Program-made: the position numbers and the translations under genes
From: Enhydrobacter sp.
GTDB lineage: Bacteria; Pseudomonadota; Alphaproteobacteria; Reyranellales; Reyranellaceae
Direction: 5' to 3'
Length of the DNA stretch: 64,000 nt
NCBI RefSeq assembly: GCF_030246845.1
Contig: NZ_CP126889.1
Location: 5,141,001-5,205,000, forward strand
The notes under the pieces: model-generated
Database searches by the model: none
Seen by the model: only the letters and a program-made list of their open reading frames with translations
Told to the model about the DNA's origin: nothing
Shown here: in pieces, positions 50,826 to 60,487 of the stretch
Layout of the letters: each line of letters begins with the position of its first letter
Position numbering within the stretch: position 1 is the stretch's first letter

Positions 50826-51673
50826 ATCCACTCCGGGTCCCACAGCAGAACCACGATCAGCATCGAGAAGGAGACGACCGGCGCCCAGGCCGGGCTGAAG
50901 ATCGCCATGGCCACGGACTGGCTGGCCCCGATCAGCATGCCGGCGAGCAGAGCGCCTAGCGGATTGCCGAGCCGTCCGATGATCACCACGGCAAACACCA
51001 CGCCCAGCCAGGTCCAGATCTCGGCTGGCGCGAGCGTTGCAATCAGCGCGATGAAGGTGCCGGCAATGCCGGCGTAGCCCGCCCCGACGCCCGATAGAAG
51101 ATACGCGAGCTGCCTGTGGTTGACGCCGTAGGCGGCGGCGATGCCTGCATCCTCGGCGCTGGCCCGCAAGGCCTTGCCGACGAAGGTCTTGCGCAGCCAG
51201 AGCCACGTCCCCCAGGCCAGCGCGCCCGCGACCAGGCAAAGCGCGAGCTCGAGCACCGGGATGAAGAACGGGCCGGCCTTGATCGAGCGCGTCGCGTAAG
51301 GCGTTTCGTAGCGGCGGAAATCGGCGGTCCAGTAGAGCTGGATGCCGGCTTCGAGGATGACGGCGACGCTGAAGGTGATCAGAAGCGACGCAAGCTCGTT
51401 CACTCTAAATCGGTCGAACAGCCAGTGCTGCGCCGCGCCGATACCGAACATCGCCGGCACCACCAGAGCCGCCGACCACCACGGCGCCACGTGCCAGGTC
51501 GTGCCCAGCTCGTAGACGATATAGGCCGAAAGGAACGCCAGCGCGAAGTGGCTGAGATTGACGAGGCGCAGCAGGCCCCAGCTCAAGCTCAGGCCCATGG
51601 CGAGCAGCCCGTACATGCCGCCCGCCAGCACGCCCGAGATCAAGGCCTGTCCGAGGAGCGTGGCGCTTGGCAT
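50822..51673 (-). CDS. livH: Branched-chain-type ABC transporter permease LivH
   Basis: The 283-residue product is a polytopic permease: GGMYGLLAMGLSLSWGLLRLVNLSHFALAF, ITFSVAVILEAGIQLYW, and DAGIAAAYGVNHRQLAYLLSGVGAGYAGIAG are diagnostic. It pairs with the LivM part of the fusion to form the channel. It starts 6 bp after the substrate-binding-protein gene and overlaps the fusion gene. Confidence 0.93.
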   Translation of the reverse strand: MPSATLLGQALISGVLAGGMYGLLAMGLSLSWGLLRLVNLSHFALAFLSAYIVYELGTTWHVAPWWSAALVVPAMFGIGAAQHWLFDRFRVNELASLLITFSVAVILEAGIQLYWTADFRRYETPYATRSIKAGPFFIPVLELALCLVAGALAWGTWLWLRKTFVGKALRASAEDAGIAAAYGVNHRQLAYLLSGVGAGYAGIAGTFIALIATLAPAEIWTWLGVVFAVVIIGRLGNPLGALLAGMLIGASQSVAMAIFSPAWAPVVSFSMLIVVLLWDPEWI

Positions 51674-51679
51674 CCACGC

Positions 51680-52903
51680 CTACGAGGCGATCAGCTTGAC
51701 GCCGGGCGCGGCAAATTCCTTCGGCCAGACGACTTTCCATTCCTTGTGCTGGACCTGCTTGATCATCTGGGCGGCGTCGCCGTGATTGTAGGGGCCATCG
51801 AAGCGCAGCCGACCGTAAATGGTGTCGACCTTGTGCGCCTTGAGCCAGGCCGCGATCCTGGCGTCGTCGAGGCTGCCCGCCGCATTCACCGCCGTTTCGA
51901 GGATCTGCCACTCTGAGATCATGCCGCAGGCCTGCGCGTCGATGGTCGTGTACGGCAGATTGGCCTTGACCGCCTTCTCCTTGTATTCGGCGGCGTAGCG
52001 CTTCATGCCCGGCCGCGACATGAACGGCTCGTCGGGCTCGATGAAGGTCGAGCACAGGGCGCGATCCCCGTCGGGCGACAGCGCGAGCGGACCCGGCGCC
52101 GGGTAGAGGTGGAAGTGATTCCTGGGCGCATAGTCGAGCTTGCGCAGCGCCTCGAGCAGCAGATTGCTCTCGAGGCCGAGCGAGCCCACCCACAGGAAGT
52201 CCGGGTTGGCCTCCTTCACGCGCGCGGCGATGGCGCCGAAGTCGTGATTGCCGGACTCGTATTCGAGATAGAGCAGCACCTTGACGCTGCGGGCCTCGGC
52301 CTCCTTTTGCATGCCCTTTGCCATGAACTGCGCCGACGGGAACTTGCTCGTCAGCACCACCATCGTCTTGGGCGGCGTCGGAATGCTCGCCATAGCATCG
52401 AGAATGACGTTGGGATAGGTCTTGTCCGGCTCCGGACCAAATGGCGTGGCGGGAAAGGCGCGATCGTAGGTCTGCAGCTTGGGGATGCCCATGCTGCTCT
52501 GGATCATCACCTTGCCGTAGCGCTGGGCCACGCCCATTGCCGCCAGGATGGGCGCCGTCGCATAGGGGCCCTGGATCAGGTCGACCTTGTCGACGGTGAT
52601 CAGCTTCTCGTAGAGGCTGCGCGCCATCTCCGGCTTGGACTGGTCGTCGAGCAGGACGTATTCGACGGGGCGGCCCAGAAGGCCGTTTCGACCGTTGATC
52701 TCCTCGACCATGATCTCGGCCGCGATCTTGTGGATCGCCGCCGTCTGGGCGAGGAACCCCGTCAGCGACAGCGTCCCGCCCACCTTCACCGGCTTGCCCG
52801 AGGGCGCGGCCCTCGAAATCGACGGCGCCGCGAACGACGCCGCCCCCGCTGCCATTCCAGCCAGCACGCGACGACGACGCCACGTCCCCACCCGTTCGAT
52901 CAT
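51680..52903 (-). CDS. Periplasmic ligand-binding protein of the ABC transporter
   Basis: The 407-residue product is a type I periplasmic binding protein (Peripla_BP_6). A Tat-like signal is present (TWRRRRVLAGMAAGAASFAA, cleavage near SRA-AP). The two-lobed fold follows (KVGGTLSLTGFLAQTAA; IHKIAAEIMVEEINGRNGLLG; YATAPILAAMGVAQRYGKVMI). GGAGGAAACG precedes the ATG. It is the first gene of this transporter after a 122-bp gap carrying two TTTCGAAA palindromes, so a promoter is likely here. The GP-PALSPDGDRAL region may form the ligand lip; the ligand is unknown. Confidence 0.88.
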   Translation of the reverse strand: MIERVGTWRRRRVLAGMAAGAASFAAPSISRAAPSGKPVKVGGTLSLTGFLAQTAAIHKIAAEIMVEEINGRNGLLGRPVEYVLLDDQSKPEMARSLYEKLITVDKVDLIQGPYATAPILAAMGVAQRYGKVMIQSSMGIPKLQTYDRAFPATPFGPEPDKTYPNVILDAMASIPTPPKTMVVLTSKFPSAQFMAKGMQKEAEARSVKVLLYLEYESGNHDFGAIAARVKEANPDFLWVGSLGLESNLLLEALRKLDYAPRNHFHLYPAPGPLALSPDGDRALCSTFIEPDEPFMSRPGMKRYAAEYKEKAVKANLPYTTIDAQACGMISEWQILETAVNAAGSLDDARIAAWLKAHKVDTIYGRLRFDGPYNHGDAAQMIKQVQHKEWKVVWPKEFAAPGVKLIAS

Positions 52904-52989
52904 CGTTTCCTCCAGCCGGCGCGTTTGCTTTTCCCTGTCGGCGCCGTTGCCCGGATGGTGGGATAACGGTCGGAAGCTGTAAACGGTTT

Positions 52990-53025
52990 TTTCGAAAGTT
53001 TTGAACTTGGCCGAAATTTTCGAAA
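52990..53025 (-). promoter_or_regulatory. Pair of TTTCGAAA palindromes in the livK promoter region
   Basis: TTTCGAAA occurs at 52990-52997 and 53018-53025, centres 28 bp apart, in an AT-rich stretch between the upstream livF stop and the binding-protein gene. Each is a perfect 8-bp palindrome. They could be two half-operators of one dimer-of-dimers regulator such as the GntR protein encoded in the same operon. Promoter elements themselves are not clear. Confidence 0.45.
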
Positions 53026-53725
<700 letters not shown>

Positions 53726-53733
<8 letters not shown>

Positions 53734-54475
53734 GCCGGCTCTCGCCGAGATAGACCGCACGCACCCGCGGATCGCGGGCGATCTCTGCCGGCTCGCCTTC
53801 CACCAGGAGCCCGCCGTCCACCAAGACCGAGATGCGGCGGGCGAAGCTGAACACCAGATCCATGTCGTGCTCGATCAGCAGCACCGAGACATCCGCCGGC
53901 AGCGCGGCGATCGCGTCGAGAATGTCGCGCCGCTCCGCCTCCGGCACGCCGGCCGCGGGCTCGTCGAGCAGCAGAACCCGCGGGTTGCAGGCGAAGGCGA
54001 CGGCGATTTCCAGCAGCCGCTGCTTGCCGTACGGAAGGGTATCGGTGCGGGCGTCGAGCGCGTCGGCCAGCCCGAATCGCCGCCCCACGGAATCGATCTC
54101 GCGCGCCAGGTCGTCGCCGCCGAGGGCGCGCCTGCAGCGATCCCCCTGCCCCAGCCGCTCGCCGATCGCCAGCGCCAGCGTCTCGAGCGGTGTCAGGTCA
54201 CCGAAAAGCTGATTGATCTGGAAGGTGCGCACCAGCCCGCGCCGGACGCGCGCCTCGGGCGCGAGTCGCGTGATGTCCTCGCCCGCCAGCAGAACCTGCC
54301 CCGAGGTCGGCGTCAGCACGCCGGTCAGGAGGTTGACGAAGGTGGTCTTGCCGGCGCCGTTCGGGCCGATCAGCGCATGGCGCGCGCCGCGCTCGAGCGC
54401 AAAGGAGACGTTGCGGGTGGCGACCAGGCCGCCGAAGCGCCTGGCGAGGCCACGGGTTTCCAGTGCCGCCGTCAT
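53726..54475 (-). CDS. livG: Branched-chain-type ABC transporter ATPase (second LivG)
   Basis: The 249-residue product has Walker A GPNGAGKTT, LVRTFQINQLFGDLTPLE, DTLPYGKQRLLEIAVAFACNP, Walker B LLLDEPAAGVP and LLIEHDMDLVF. In place of the canonical LSGGQ it has the LivG-type LPYGKQR. The ATG at 54475 overlaps the livM stop (ATGA), and that choice removes six residues that could be added by an upstream ATG. Confidence 0.92.
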
Positions 54476-55437
54476 CGCCTCGCCTGCATCCACAGGCCGC
54501 GCACGCCAACCATCATGCGCTCCCGCCCGATCATGACGAACGCCACCAGGAACAAACCGATCCAGAACTGCCAGTATTCAGGCGTCAGGGCCGAGAGGCC
54601 GTCCTGCAGGCCCTGGAAGAGAATGGCGCCCACGATGCCGCCGTAGAGCCAGCCCGCGCCGCCGATGATCAGGACGAGCAGCACATCGGCCGACCGGTTG
54701 AAGTCGAAGAATTCCAGCGAGACGAAGGCCGTCGTCTGGGCAAGCAGCGCGCCGGCCGCGCCGGCGAAGGCCGCCGCCAGCGTGTAGGCGGCCACCAGGC
54801 GCCGATTGACCGGCACGCCGAGCGCCGAGGCGCGCAGACGGTTGCGGCGGATCGCCATCAGCGACAGGCCGAACGGCGAATGGACGACGGCGCGTGCGAC
54901 CAGCATCAGCGCGAACAGGATCGTGACACTGTAGGCATAGGCGGTGCGGCCGTAGAGATCGAAGGGGAACAGACCCAGTACCGGTCCCATCACCACGCCC
55001 TGCAGGCCGTCCGCGCCGCCGGTGAGATCGCGCAAGGCATTGGCAAGCTCATGGAGCACCGAGGCGACGCCCAGCGTCACCATGAGGCGGGTGAGGTCGC
55101 TGCCGCGCAGCACCAGAAAGCTCGTGGCAAAGCCCAGCACCGCCGCCGCCAGCATGGCAAGCCCCAGACCTGCAAGCGGTGCGCCGGTCATCGCCTTGGC
55201 GGCAAGTCCCGCAACATAGGCGCCGAGCCCGAAGAAGGCGGCATGGCCCAGCGACACGATGCCGGCATAGCCCAGGATCAGGTCGAGCGAGAGCGCGAAG
55301 AGCGCCAGGATCGCGATCTGGTTCAGGATCAGATGCCGGCCGGCGGGCAGGAATATGGCGCCGAACGCCAGCAGCCAGAAGGCGATCTCCAGCCAGCGCC
55401 AGCGTACGCGCCGCGCGAGGCTTGTTGCCGCCGCCAT
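54472..55437 (-). CDS. livM: Branched-chain-type ABC transporter permease LivM
   Basis: The 321-residue permease has GYAGIVSLGHAAFFGLGAYVAG, LTRLMVTLGVASVLHELANAL and FGLSLMAIRRNRLRASALGVP, with AFAGAAGALLAQTT near the end. It forms the translocation path with LivH. The start ATG shares one base with the livH stop (TGATG). Confidence 0.93.
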   Translation of the reverse strand: MAAATSLARRVRWRWLEIAFWLLAFGAIFLPAGRHLILNQIAILALFALSLDLILGYAGIVSLGHAAFFGLGAYVAGLAAKAMTGAPLAGLGLAMLAAAVLGFATSFLVLRGSDLTRLMVTLGVASVLHELANALRDLTGGADGLQGVVMGPVLGLFPFDLYGRTAYAYSVTILFALMLVARAVVHSPFGLSLMAIRRNRLRASALGVPVNRRLVAAYTLAAAFAGAAGALLAQTTAFVSLEFFDFNRSADVLLVLIIGGAGWLYGGIVGAILFQGLQDGLSALTPEYWQFWIGLFLVAFVMIGRERMMVGVRGLWMQARR

Positions 55438-56291
55438 CAGCGCGGCCGGGCGAACAGGCCGTGCGGGCGCAGCACCAGCACGGCGATCATCACGAGGTAG
55501 ATGACGAAGGCGCCGATCGCCGGCACGTAGTACTTGCCGGCCACGTCGGCGATACCGAGCAGCAGCGAGGCGACGAACGGCCCGGCGACCCCCGACGTCC
55601 CGCCGACCGCCACGACGATCAGGAAATAGATCATGAATTTCAGCGGGAAGTTGGGATCGAGGCCCAGGATCTCGGTGCCCAGGGCGCCTCCCAGCCCTGC
55701 CAGTCCCGAGCCGACCGCGAAGGTGATCGCGAAGACCGTGCCGACCGGGATGCCGAGCCCGCGCGCCACGCGCGCATCGTCCACGGCGGCGCGCAGGCGG
55801 CTGCCGAAGCGGGTGCGCGTGAGCCCGAGCTGCAGGCCGATCGCCAGCGCGCCGCACAGCACGATGATGAAGGCGCGATAGATTCCGACATTGACGCCGA
55901 GCAGCTCGACGCGTCCCAGCAGCCAGGCGGGAAGCCTGACATTCTGCTGGCTCGATCCCATGGCCCAGGTCGTTCCCGACACGGCCATGAAGACCAGACC
56001 GATCGAGAACAGCACCTGATCGAGATGGCTGCGACGGTACATGTGCCGATAGAGCGTGCGCTCCAGGACGATCCCCGCCAGAGCCGCCACGGCGAACGCG
56101 ACCGGCAGGCAGGCGAGGAACGGCACGCCGGCGCGGTCCATCAGCAGGACCGTCGCATAGCCGCCCGCCATCGCAAAGGCGCCATGGGCAAGGTTGACGA
56201 AGTTCATCAGGCCGAGCGTCACGGCAAGCCCGCAGGCCAGCACGAACAGCAGCATGCCGTAGGCCACGCCGTCGAACAGGATCGTGGCCAT
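55437..56291 (-). CDS. livH: Branched-chain-type ABC transporter permease LivH (second)
   Basis: The 284-residue permease opens with ILFDGVAYGMLLFVLACGLAVTLGLMNFVNLAHGAFAMAGGY and has LFSIGLVFMAVSGTTWAMGSSQ and RTRFGSRLRAAVDDARVARGLG. It starts 144 bp after the binding-protein gene; the space carries a dispersed repeat rather than a gene. Confidence 0.93.
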   Translation of the reverse strand: MATILFDGVAYGMLLFVLACGLAVTLGLMNFVNLAHGAFAMAGGYATVLLMDRAGVPFLACLPVAFAVAALAGIVLERTLYRHMYRRSHLDQVLFSIGLVFMAVSGTTWAMGSSQQNVRLPAWLLGRVELLGVNVGIYRAFIIVLCGALAIGLQLGLTRTRFGSRLRAAVDDARVARGLGIPVGTVFAITFAVGSGLAGLGGALGTEILGLDPNFPLKFMIYFLIVVAVGGTSGVAGPFVASLLLGIADVAGKYYVPAIGAFVIYLVMIAVLVLRPHGLFARPR

Positions 56292-56350
56292 GGCTAGGCA
56301 GCGCTCGACATCACGACGCCGTGCGGTGTCGTTCCGAGGCCGAAGGCCGG

Positions 56351-56400
56351 GAGATCTTTCCGGCGACGGAAAAGATCCCTCGCTGCGCTCGGGATGACAC
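56351..56400. repeat. Dispersed palindromic repeat, copy 1
   Basis: Two adjacent hairpins occupy the gap between the binding-protein and livH genes. One is GATCTTTCC...GGAAAAGATC, the other ATCCC-TCGCTGCGCTC-GGGAT plus GACAC. The segment 56375-56400 matches the 62974-62999 copy in 25 of 26 bases. It looks like a member of an intergenic palindromic repeat family found in alphaproteobacteria. It may end or stabilise the mRNA between binding protein and permease. Confidence 0.7.
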
Positions 56401-56435
56401 GGCGCTCCTCGGCGAGCCTGTACGACAATGCCCTG

Positions 56436-57608
56436 CTACTTCTTCTTCGCCGCCTTCACCGGGTCCTTCACGTTGGGGATGGTCTCGAACTCGACGTTGT
56501 AGAGCTCGCCGTCGACCTTCCCGACCTTGCGGATGTAGATGTTCTGGACGATGTCGCGCGTCTGCGGGTCGATCGAGATGGGGCCGCGCGGGCTTTCCCA
56601 GGCCATGCCCTTGATCGCCGCCATCAGCTTGTCGCCGTCGGTGTTGCCGTTGGTCTTCTTCAGCGCCGCGTAGATCAGATGCATGCCGTCATAGCCGCCG
56701 ACCGCCATGAAATTCGGTCGCATGCCGTTGTTGGCCTTCTTGAAGGCGGCGACGAACGCCCTGTTCACGGCGCTGTCGTGATTGGCGGAATAATTGTGCG
56801 CATTGATGACGCCGACCATCACGTCCCCCATGCCGTTGAGCTGGTCGTCGTCGGTGACGTCGCCGGTCGCGATCAGCTTGACGCCGGACTTGTCGAGGCC
56901 GCGCTCGACGAACTGCTTGACGAACTGCGCGCCTGTGCCGGAAGGCACGAACACGAACAAGGCATCGGGCCTGGCGTCGGCCACTTTCTGCAGCACGGGC
57001 GAGAAGTCGGGGCTGCGCATGGGCACGCGCAGGTTCTCGACGATGGTGCCGCCCTCGCCCTTGAACGTCTCGCTGAACGACTTCTCGGCATCGATGCCGG
57101 GGCCGTAGTCGCTGACCAGCGTCACCACCTTCTTGATGCCGTTCTTGTAGGCCCATTGCGCCATCGGCACCGACGATTGCGCCAGCGTGAAGCTGGTGCG
57201 GGCGATATAGGGCGACGCCTCGGTGATCGAGGACGTGCCGGCGGCCATCACGATCTCGGGCACCTTTGCCTGGGTGGCGATCGGCGCCGTGGCGAACGCC
57301 GACGGCGTGATGCCGAAGCCGGCAAGGAAGGCGACCTTGTCGTTGACGACCAGCTCCTGGGCCAGCCGCTTGGTGACGTCGGGCACGCTGGTGTCGTCCT
57401 TGAGGATCACTTCCACCTTCTTGCCGGCGACCGTCGTGCCGTTCTGCGCCTGATAGAGCTTCACCGCGGCGTCGATCTGCTTGCCGGTCGAGGCCTGCTG
57501 GCCGGTCATGGGAAGGATCAGGCCGACCTTCACCGTGTCCTGCGCGGACGCGACCGAAGGAGCCAGCGCCAGCGCAGCAAGGGCGGCCGTGACGTCACGC
57601 CTCAGCAT
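56436..57608 (-). CDS. Periplasmic ligand-binding protein of the second ABC transporter
   Basis: The 390-residue product starts with a signal peptide (LRRDVTAALAALALAPSVASA-QD) and the LivK/amidase-type domain (VKVGLILPMTGQQASTGKQI; LKDDTSVPDVTKRLAQELVVNDKV; NFMAVGGYDGMHLIYAALKK). GGGAGG lies 8 bases before the ATG. It heads the second transporter operon and is divergent from the alcohol dehydrogenase gene. Ligand unknown; separation of this gene from livH by a hairpin repeat would raise its expression relative to the permeases. Confidence 0.89.
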   Translation of the reverse strand: MLRRDVTAALAALALAPSVASAQDTVKVGLILPMTGQQASTGKQIDAAVKLYQAQNGTTVAGKKVEVILKDDTSVPDVTKRLAQELVVNDKVAFLAGFGITPSAFATAPIATQAKVPEIVMAAGTSSITEASPYIARTSFTLAQSSVPMAQWAYKNGIKKVVTLVSDYGPGIDAEKSFSETFKGEGGTIVENLRVPMRSPDFSPVLQKVADARPDALFVFVPSGTGAQFVKQFVERGLDKSGVKLIATGDVTDDDQLNGMGDVMVGVINAHNYSANHDSAVNRAFVAAFKKANNGMRPNFMAVGGYDGMHLIYAALKKTNGNTDGDKLMAAIKGMAWESPRGPISIDPQTRDIVQNIYIRKVGKVDGELYNVEFETIPNVKDPVKAAKKK

Positions 57609-57704
57609 TTGTTTTCCTCCCAAACAATCTTGCGTGGCGAACTACTAGCACAAACCGTCCGCGGATGCTCTATGCTCCGTCGAGCAAAGCAAGGGAGCCG
57701 TCGC

Positions 57705-58757
57705 ATGAAGAGCTACAAGGTCGTCGAATTCGGCCAGCCGCTGCAGCGCGTCGAGGAACCGACGCCCGCACCCCAGGGCACCGAGGTGCTGGTCCGCATC
57801 ACGGCGGCCGGCGTCTGCCACAGCGACGTGCATCTCTGGGAGGGTTTCTTCGACATGGGCGGCGGCAACAAGTACTCGACCGCCAAGACCATGAATCCGC
57901 CGCGCATCATGGGTCACGAGATCGTGGGCGTCGTCGAGGCGGTCGGGCCCGACGCGAAGGGCGCCAAGGCCGGCGACAAGGCGGTGGTCTATCCCTGGAT
58001 CGGCTGTGGCAAGTGCTGGTACTGCGAGAACGGCACGGAGAATCTCTGCCCCACCCCGCGCGCGCTCGGCGTCAACAAGGACGGTGGCTATGCCGACCAC
58101 GTGCTCGTGCCGCACGCCAAATATCTCTATCCCTACGGCAATCTGCCCGACGAGCTCGCCTGCCTCTATGCCTGCTCCGGCATCACCGCCTTCGGCGCGG
58201 TGAAGAAGGCGGTGGGCCACGACGCCGGCCGGCCGATCCTGGTGATCGGCGCCGGCGGCGTCGGCCTGATGGGCGTGCGCTTCGCCAAGGCCGTGCTGGG
58301 CCGCGAGCCGATCGTGGCCGACATCGACGAGAACAAGCGCAAGCTCGCTCTGGACAACGGCGCCTGCGCCGCCGTCGATCCGCGCGAGAAGGAAGCGCGC
58401 AAGCAGGTGATGGACCTCACCGGCGGCGCCGGCGTCGGCGCGGCCATCGACTTCGTCGGCGCCGAATCCAGCGCTCAGTTCGGCTGGCGCGCGCTGGGTC
58501 GCGGCGGGCGGCTGATCGTGGTCGGCCTGTTCGGCGGCTCGTTCAGCGTGCCGATGCCGATGTTCGCCTTCACCGGCAACCAGATCATGGGCTCGGTCAC
58601 CGGCACGCCGGCCGAGATGAAGGAGATGATGGATCTCGTCACCGCCGGCAAGGCGGCGCCGGTGCCGATCGTCAGGCGCAAGCTCGACCAGGCGGACGCG
58701 ACGCTGCAGGAGCTGCGCAAGGGCCTGATCATGGGACGCGCCGTCCTGGTGCCGTGA
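57705..58757 (+). CDS. Zinc-dependent alcohol dehydrogenase
   Basis: The 350-residue MDR enzyme has catalytic-zinc residues C38 (CHSDVH), H71/E72 (GHEIVGVVEAVG), a structural zinc loop C101, C104, C107, C115 (GCGKCWYCENGTENLC), and a nucleotide-binding GAGGVGLMG. AAGGGAG precedes the ATG. NAD-linked alcohols or aldehydes are likely substrates; the family also includes aryl alcohol and formaldehyde enzymes. Its stop overlaps the next start (GTGA). Confidence 0.91.
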   Translation: MKSYKVVEFGQPLQRVEEPTPAPQGTEVLVRITAAGVCHSDVHLWEGFFDMGGGNKYSTAKTMNPPRIMGHEIVGVVEAVGPDAKGAKAGDKAVVYPWIGCGKCWYCENGTENLCPTPRALGVNKDGGYADHVLVPHAKYLYPYGNLPDELACLYACSGITAFGAVKKAVGHDAGRPILVIGAGGVGLMGVRFAKAVLGREPIVADIDENKRKLALDNGACAAVDPREKEARKQVMDLTGGAGVGAAIDFVGAESSAQFGWRALGRGGRLIVVGLFGGSFSVPMPMFAFTGNQIMGSVTGTPAEMKEMMDLVTAGKAAPVPIVRRKLDQADATLQELRKGLIMGRAVLVP

Positions 58758-59716
58758 GCCAGGCCGGCGGCGCCCTCGCCTACGCCTTCGATTCCGGAGC
58801 GCTCGCCCACAAGCGAGCGTTCTTCTTGCGCGCCGAGCCTCTGCCCTTCGAGGATGTCGATGCCGAGCAATCGTTCCGGCCGGTCTATCTGAGGCTCGGG
58901 CGCGCATCGCCACGGATCGAGCGAGGGTCGTACGAACAGGGCCTGGTGCTGCTGACAAAGCACAAGGAGGAGAACTTCGCCAATATCGCCCGCGGCTGGG
59001 CGTTGCTGGCCCCGGGCGGCACGCTCGTCTGTGCCGGGGCCAACGAGGACGGCGCCGCCAGTCTGGAGAGACAGGCCGACAAGGTGTTCGGCCTCGCCGG
59101 CACGCTGTCCAAGTTCCACAGTCGCGTGTTCTGGTTCGCGAAGAGCGACCGACCGCCGCCCGACTTTTGGCGCGGGCTGGGGCATCTGCAGCCGGTGGCT
59201 GACGGGCGTTGGCTCAGCCAGCCCGGCATCTTCAGTTGGGATCGGATCGACGATGGTTCGGCCCTGATGGCGCAGCACCTGCCAGAGGGCCTCTCGGGCC
59301 GGATCGCTGATTTCGGCTGCGGCTGGGGCTACCTGGCGCGCCGCGTGCTCGACGGCTCGCCCGGCCTGCAGCACCTCGACCTGATCGACGCCGAGCACCG
59401 TGCCCTCGAAGCCGCCCGCGCCAATGTCGTGGACGGGCGTGCGCGGTTTCATTGGCTCGACCTCACCAGCGAGCCCGCGCCCGCGATCTGCGATGCCATC
59501 GTCTGCAATCCGCCCTTCCATGCCGGACGCGCCGCGACGCCCGCACTCGGCCAGAAGATGATCGAGGCCGCCGCTCGCGCCCTCAGGCCCGATGGACGCT
59601 TCTACATGGTGGCCAACCGCGGCCTGCCCTACGAGGCCGTGCTCGGCGCGCACTTCACGTCGTTCGAGACGCTGGCCGACAACAACAAGTTCAAAGTGAC
59701 ATGCGCCATCCGCTAG
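58754..59716 (+). CDS. RsmC-like rRNA guanine-N2 methyltransferase
   Basis: The 320-residue SAM-dependent methyltransferase has motif I ADFGCGWGYLARRVL, the MTS-type DAIVCNPPFHAGRA with NPPF, and ARALRPDGRFYMVANRGLPYE. The N-terminal half resembles the RsmC pseudo-methyltransferase domain (LYAFDSGALAHKRAFFLRAEP to GGTLVCAGAN). A GTG start overlaps the alcohol dehydrogenase stop. It probably methylates G1207 of 16S rRNA, but an rlmG-type role cannot be excluded. Confidence 0.82.
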   Translation: MSQAGGALAYAFDSGALAHKRAFFLRAEPLPFEDVDAEQSFRPVYLRLGRASPRIERGSYEQGLVLLTKHKEENFANIARGWALLAPGGTLVCAGANEDGAASLERQADKVFGLAGTLSKFHSRVFWFAKSDRPPPDFWRGLGHLQPVADGRWLSQPGIFSWDRIDDGSALMAQHLPEGLSGRIADFGCGWGYLARRVLDGSPGLQHLDLIDAEHRALEAARANVVDGRARFHWLDLTSEPAPAICDAIVCNPPFHAGRAATPALGQKMIEAAARALRPDGRFYMVANRGLPYEAVLGAHFTSFETLADNNKFKVTCAIR

Positions 59717-59758
59717 CATGGAGGCGATCATGGTTCGAGCTTCCGGAGGAGAGTGCGC

Positions 59759-60487
59759 ATGACGACCGCCATGCCGATCAAGCTGTTCCAGTTTCCGCGC
59801 ATGTTCGGAATCCCGAACGTCAGCCCGTTCTGCTGCAAGCTCGAGACCTGGTTGCGCATCACGGGCATCCCCTACGAAGTGATCGACACGCCCAACCCGC
59901 GCAAAGGTCCCAAAGGCAAGGTGCCGTTCATTGAGGACGGTGGTCGGCGGATCGGGGATTCCTCCCTGATCATCGATCATCTCGTGAGAACCCGCGGCGT
60001 CGACCCCGATGCCCGGCTGGATGCCGCGCAGCGCGCGACGGCGCTCCTGGTGCAACGCACGCTCGAGGAGCACTACGCCTTCGTGATCCTCTACACGCAC
60101 TTCATCCGCACCGAGGGTTGGCAGTGCATGAAAAGCACGTTCGACCGCGTCCCGACCATCGTCCGACCGCTCGTCAGCGGTCTGGTGCGCCGAAACATGC
60201 GCAAAATACTGCGTCTGCAGGGTCTGCTGCGGCATTCCGACGATGAGATCATGGAGGCGGCTCGGCGCGACTGGCAGGCGGTCCTCGAGGTCATGGGCGA
60301 CGGGCCGTTCTTCTTCGGAGACGAACCTGCCGGCGTGGATGCGATCCTGTTCGGCACGCTGGCCACCTCGCTGCTGACACCGGTTCCCTCGCCCGTTCGG
60401 GACTTCCTCGGGACCCAGCCCAGGCTCCTTGCCTATACCCACAGCATGAAGGCGCGCTTCTTTCCGGAGTTCGCTACTGGCAGCTGA
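59759..60487 (+). CDS. FAX/metaxin-like glutathione S-transferase
   Basis: The 242-residue product is of the failed-axon-connections/metaxin type: KLFQFPRMFGIPNVSPFCCKLETWLRITGIPYEV, PKGKVPFIEDGGRRIGDSSLIIDHL, and a C-terminal helical domain with FFFGDEPAGVDAILFGTLA. GGAGGAG spaced 7 bases selects the ATG; a GTG two codons upstream is too close to it. The active-site SPFCC has adjacent Cys residues that could act in thiol transfer. The last 14 bp overlap tlyA. Confidence 0.82.
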   Translation: MTTAMPIKLFQFPRMFGIPNVSPFCCKLETWLRITGIPYEVIDTPNPRKGPKGKVPFIEDGGRRIGDSSLIIDHLVRTRGVDPDARLDAAQRATALLVQRTLEEHYAFVILYTHFIRTEGWQCMKSTFDRVPTIVRPLVSGLVRRNMRKILRLQGLLRHSDDEIMEAARRDWQAVLEVMGDGPFFFGDEPAGVDAILFGTLATSLLTPVPSPVRDFLGTQPRLLAYTHSMKARFFPEFATGS

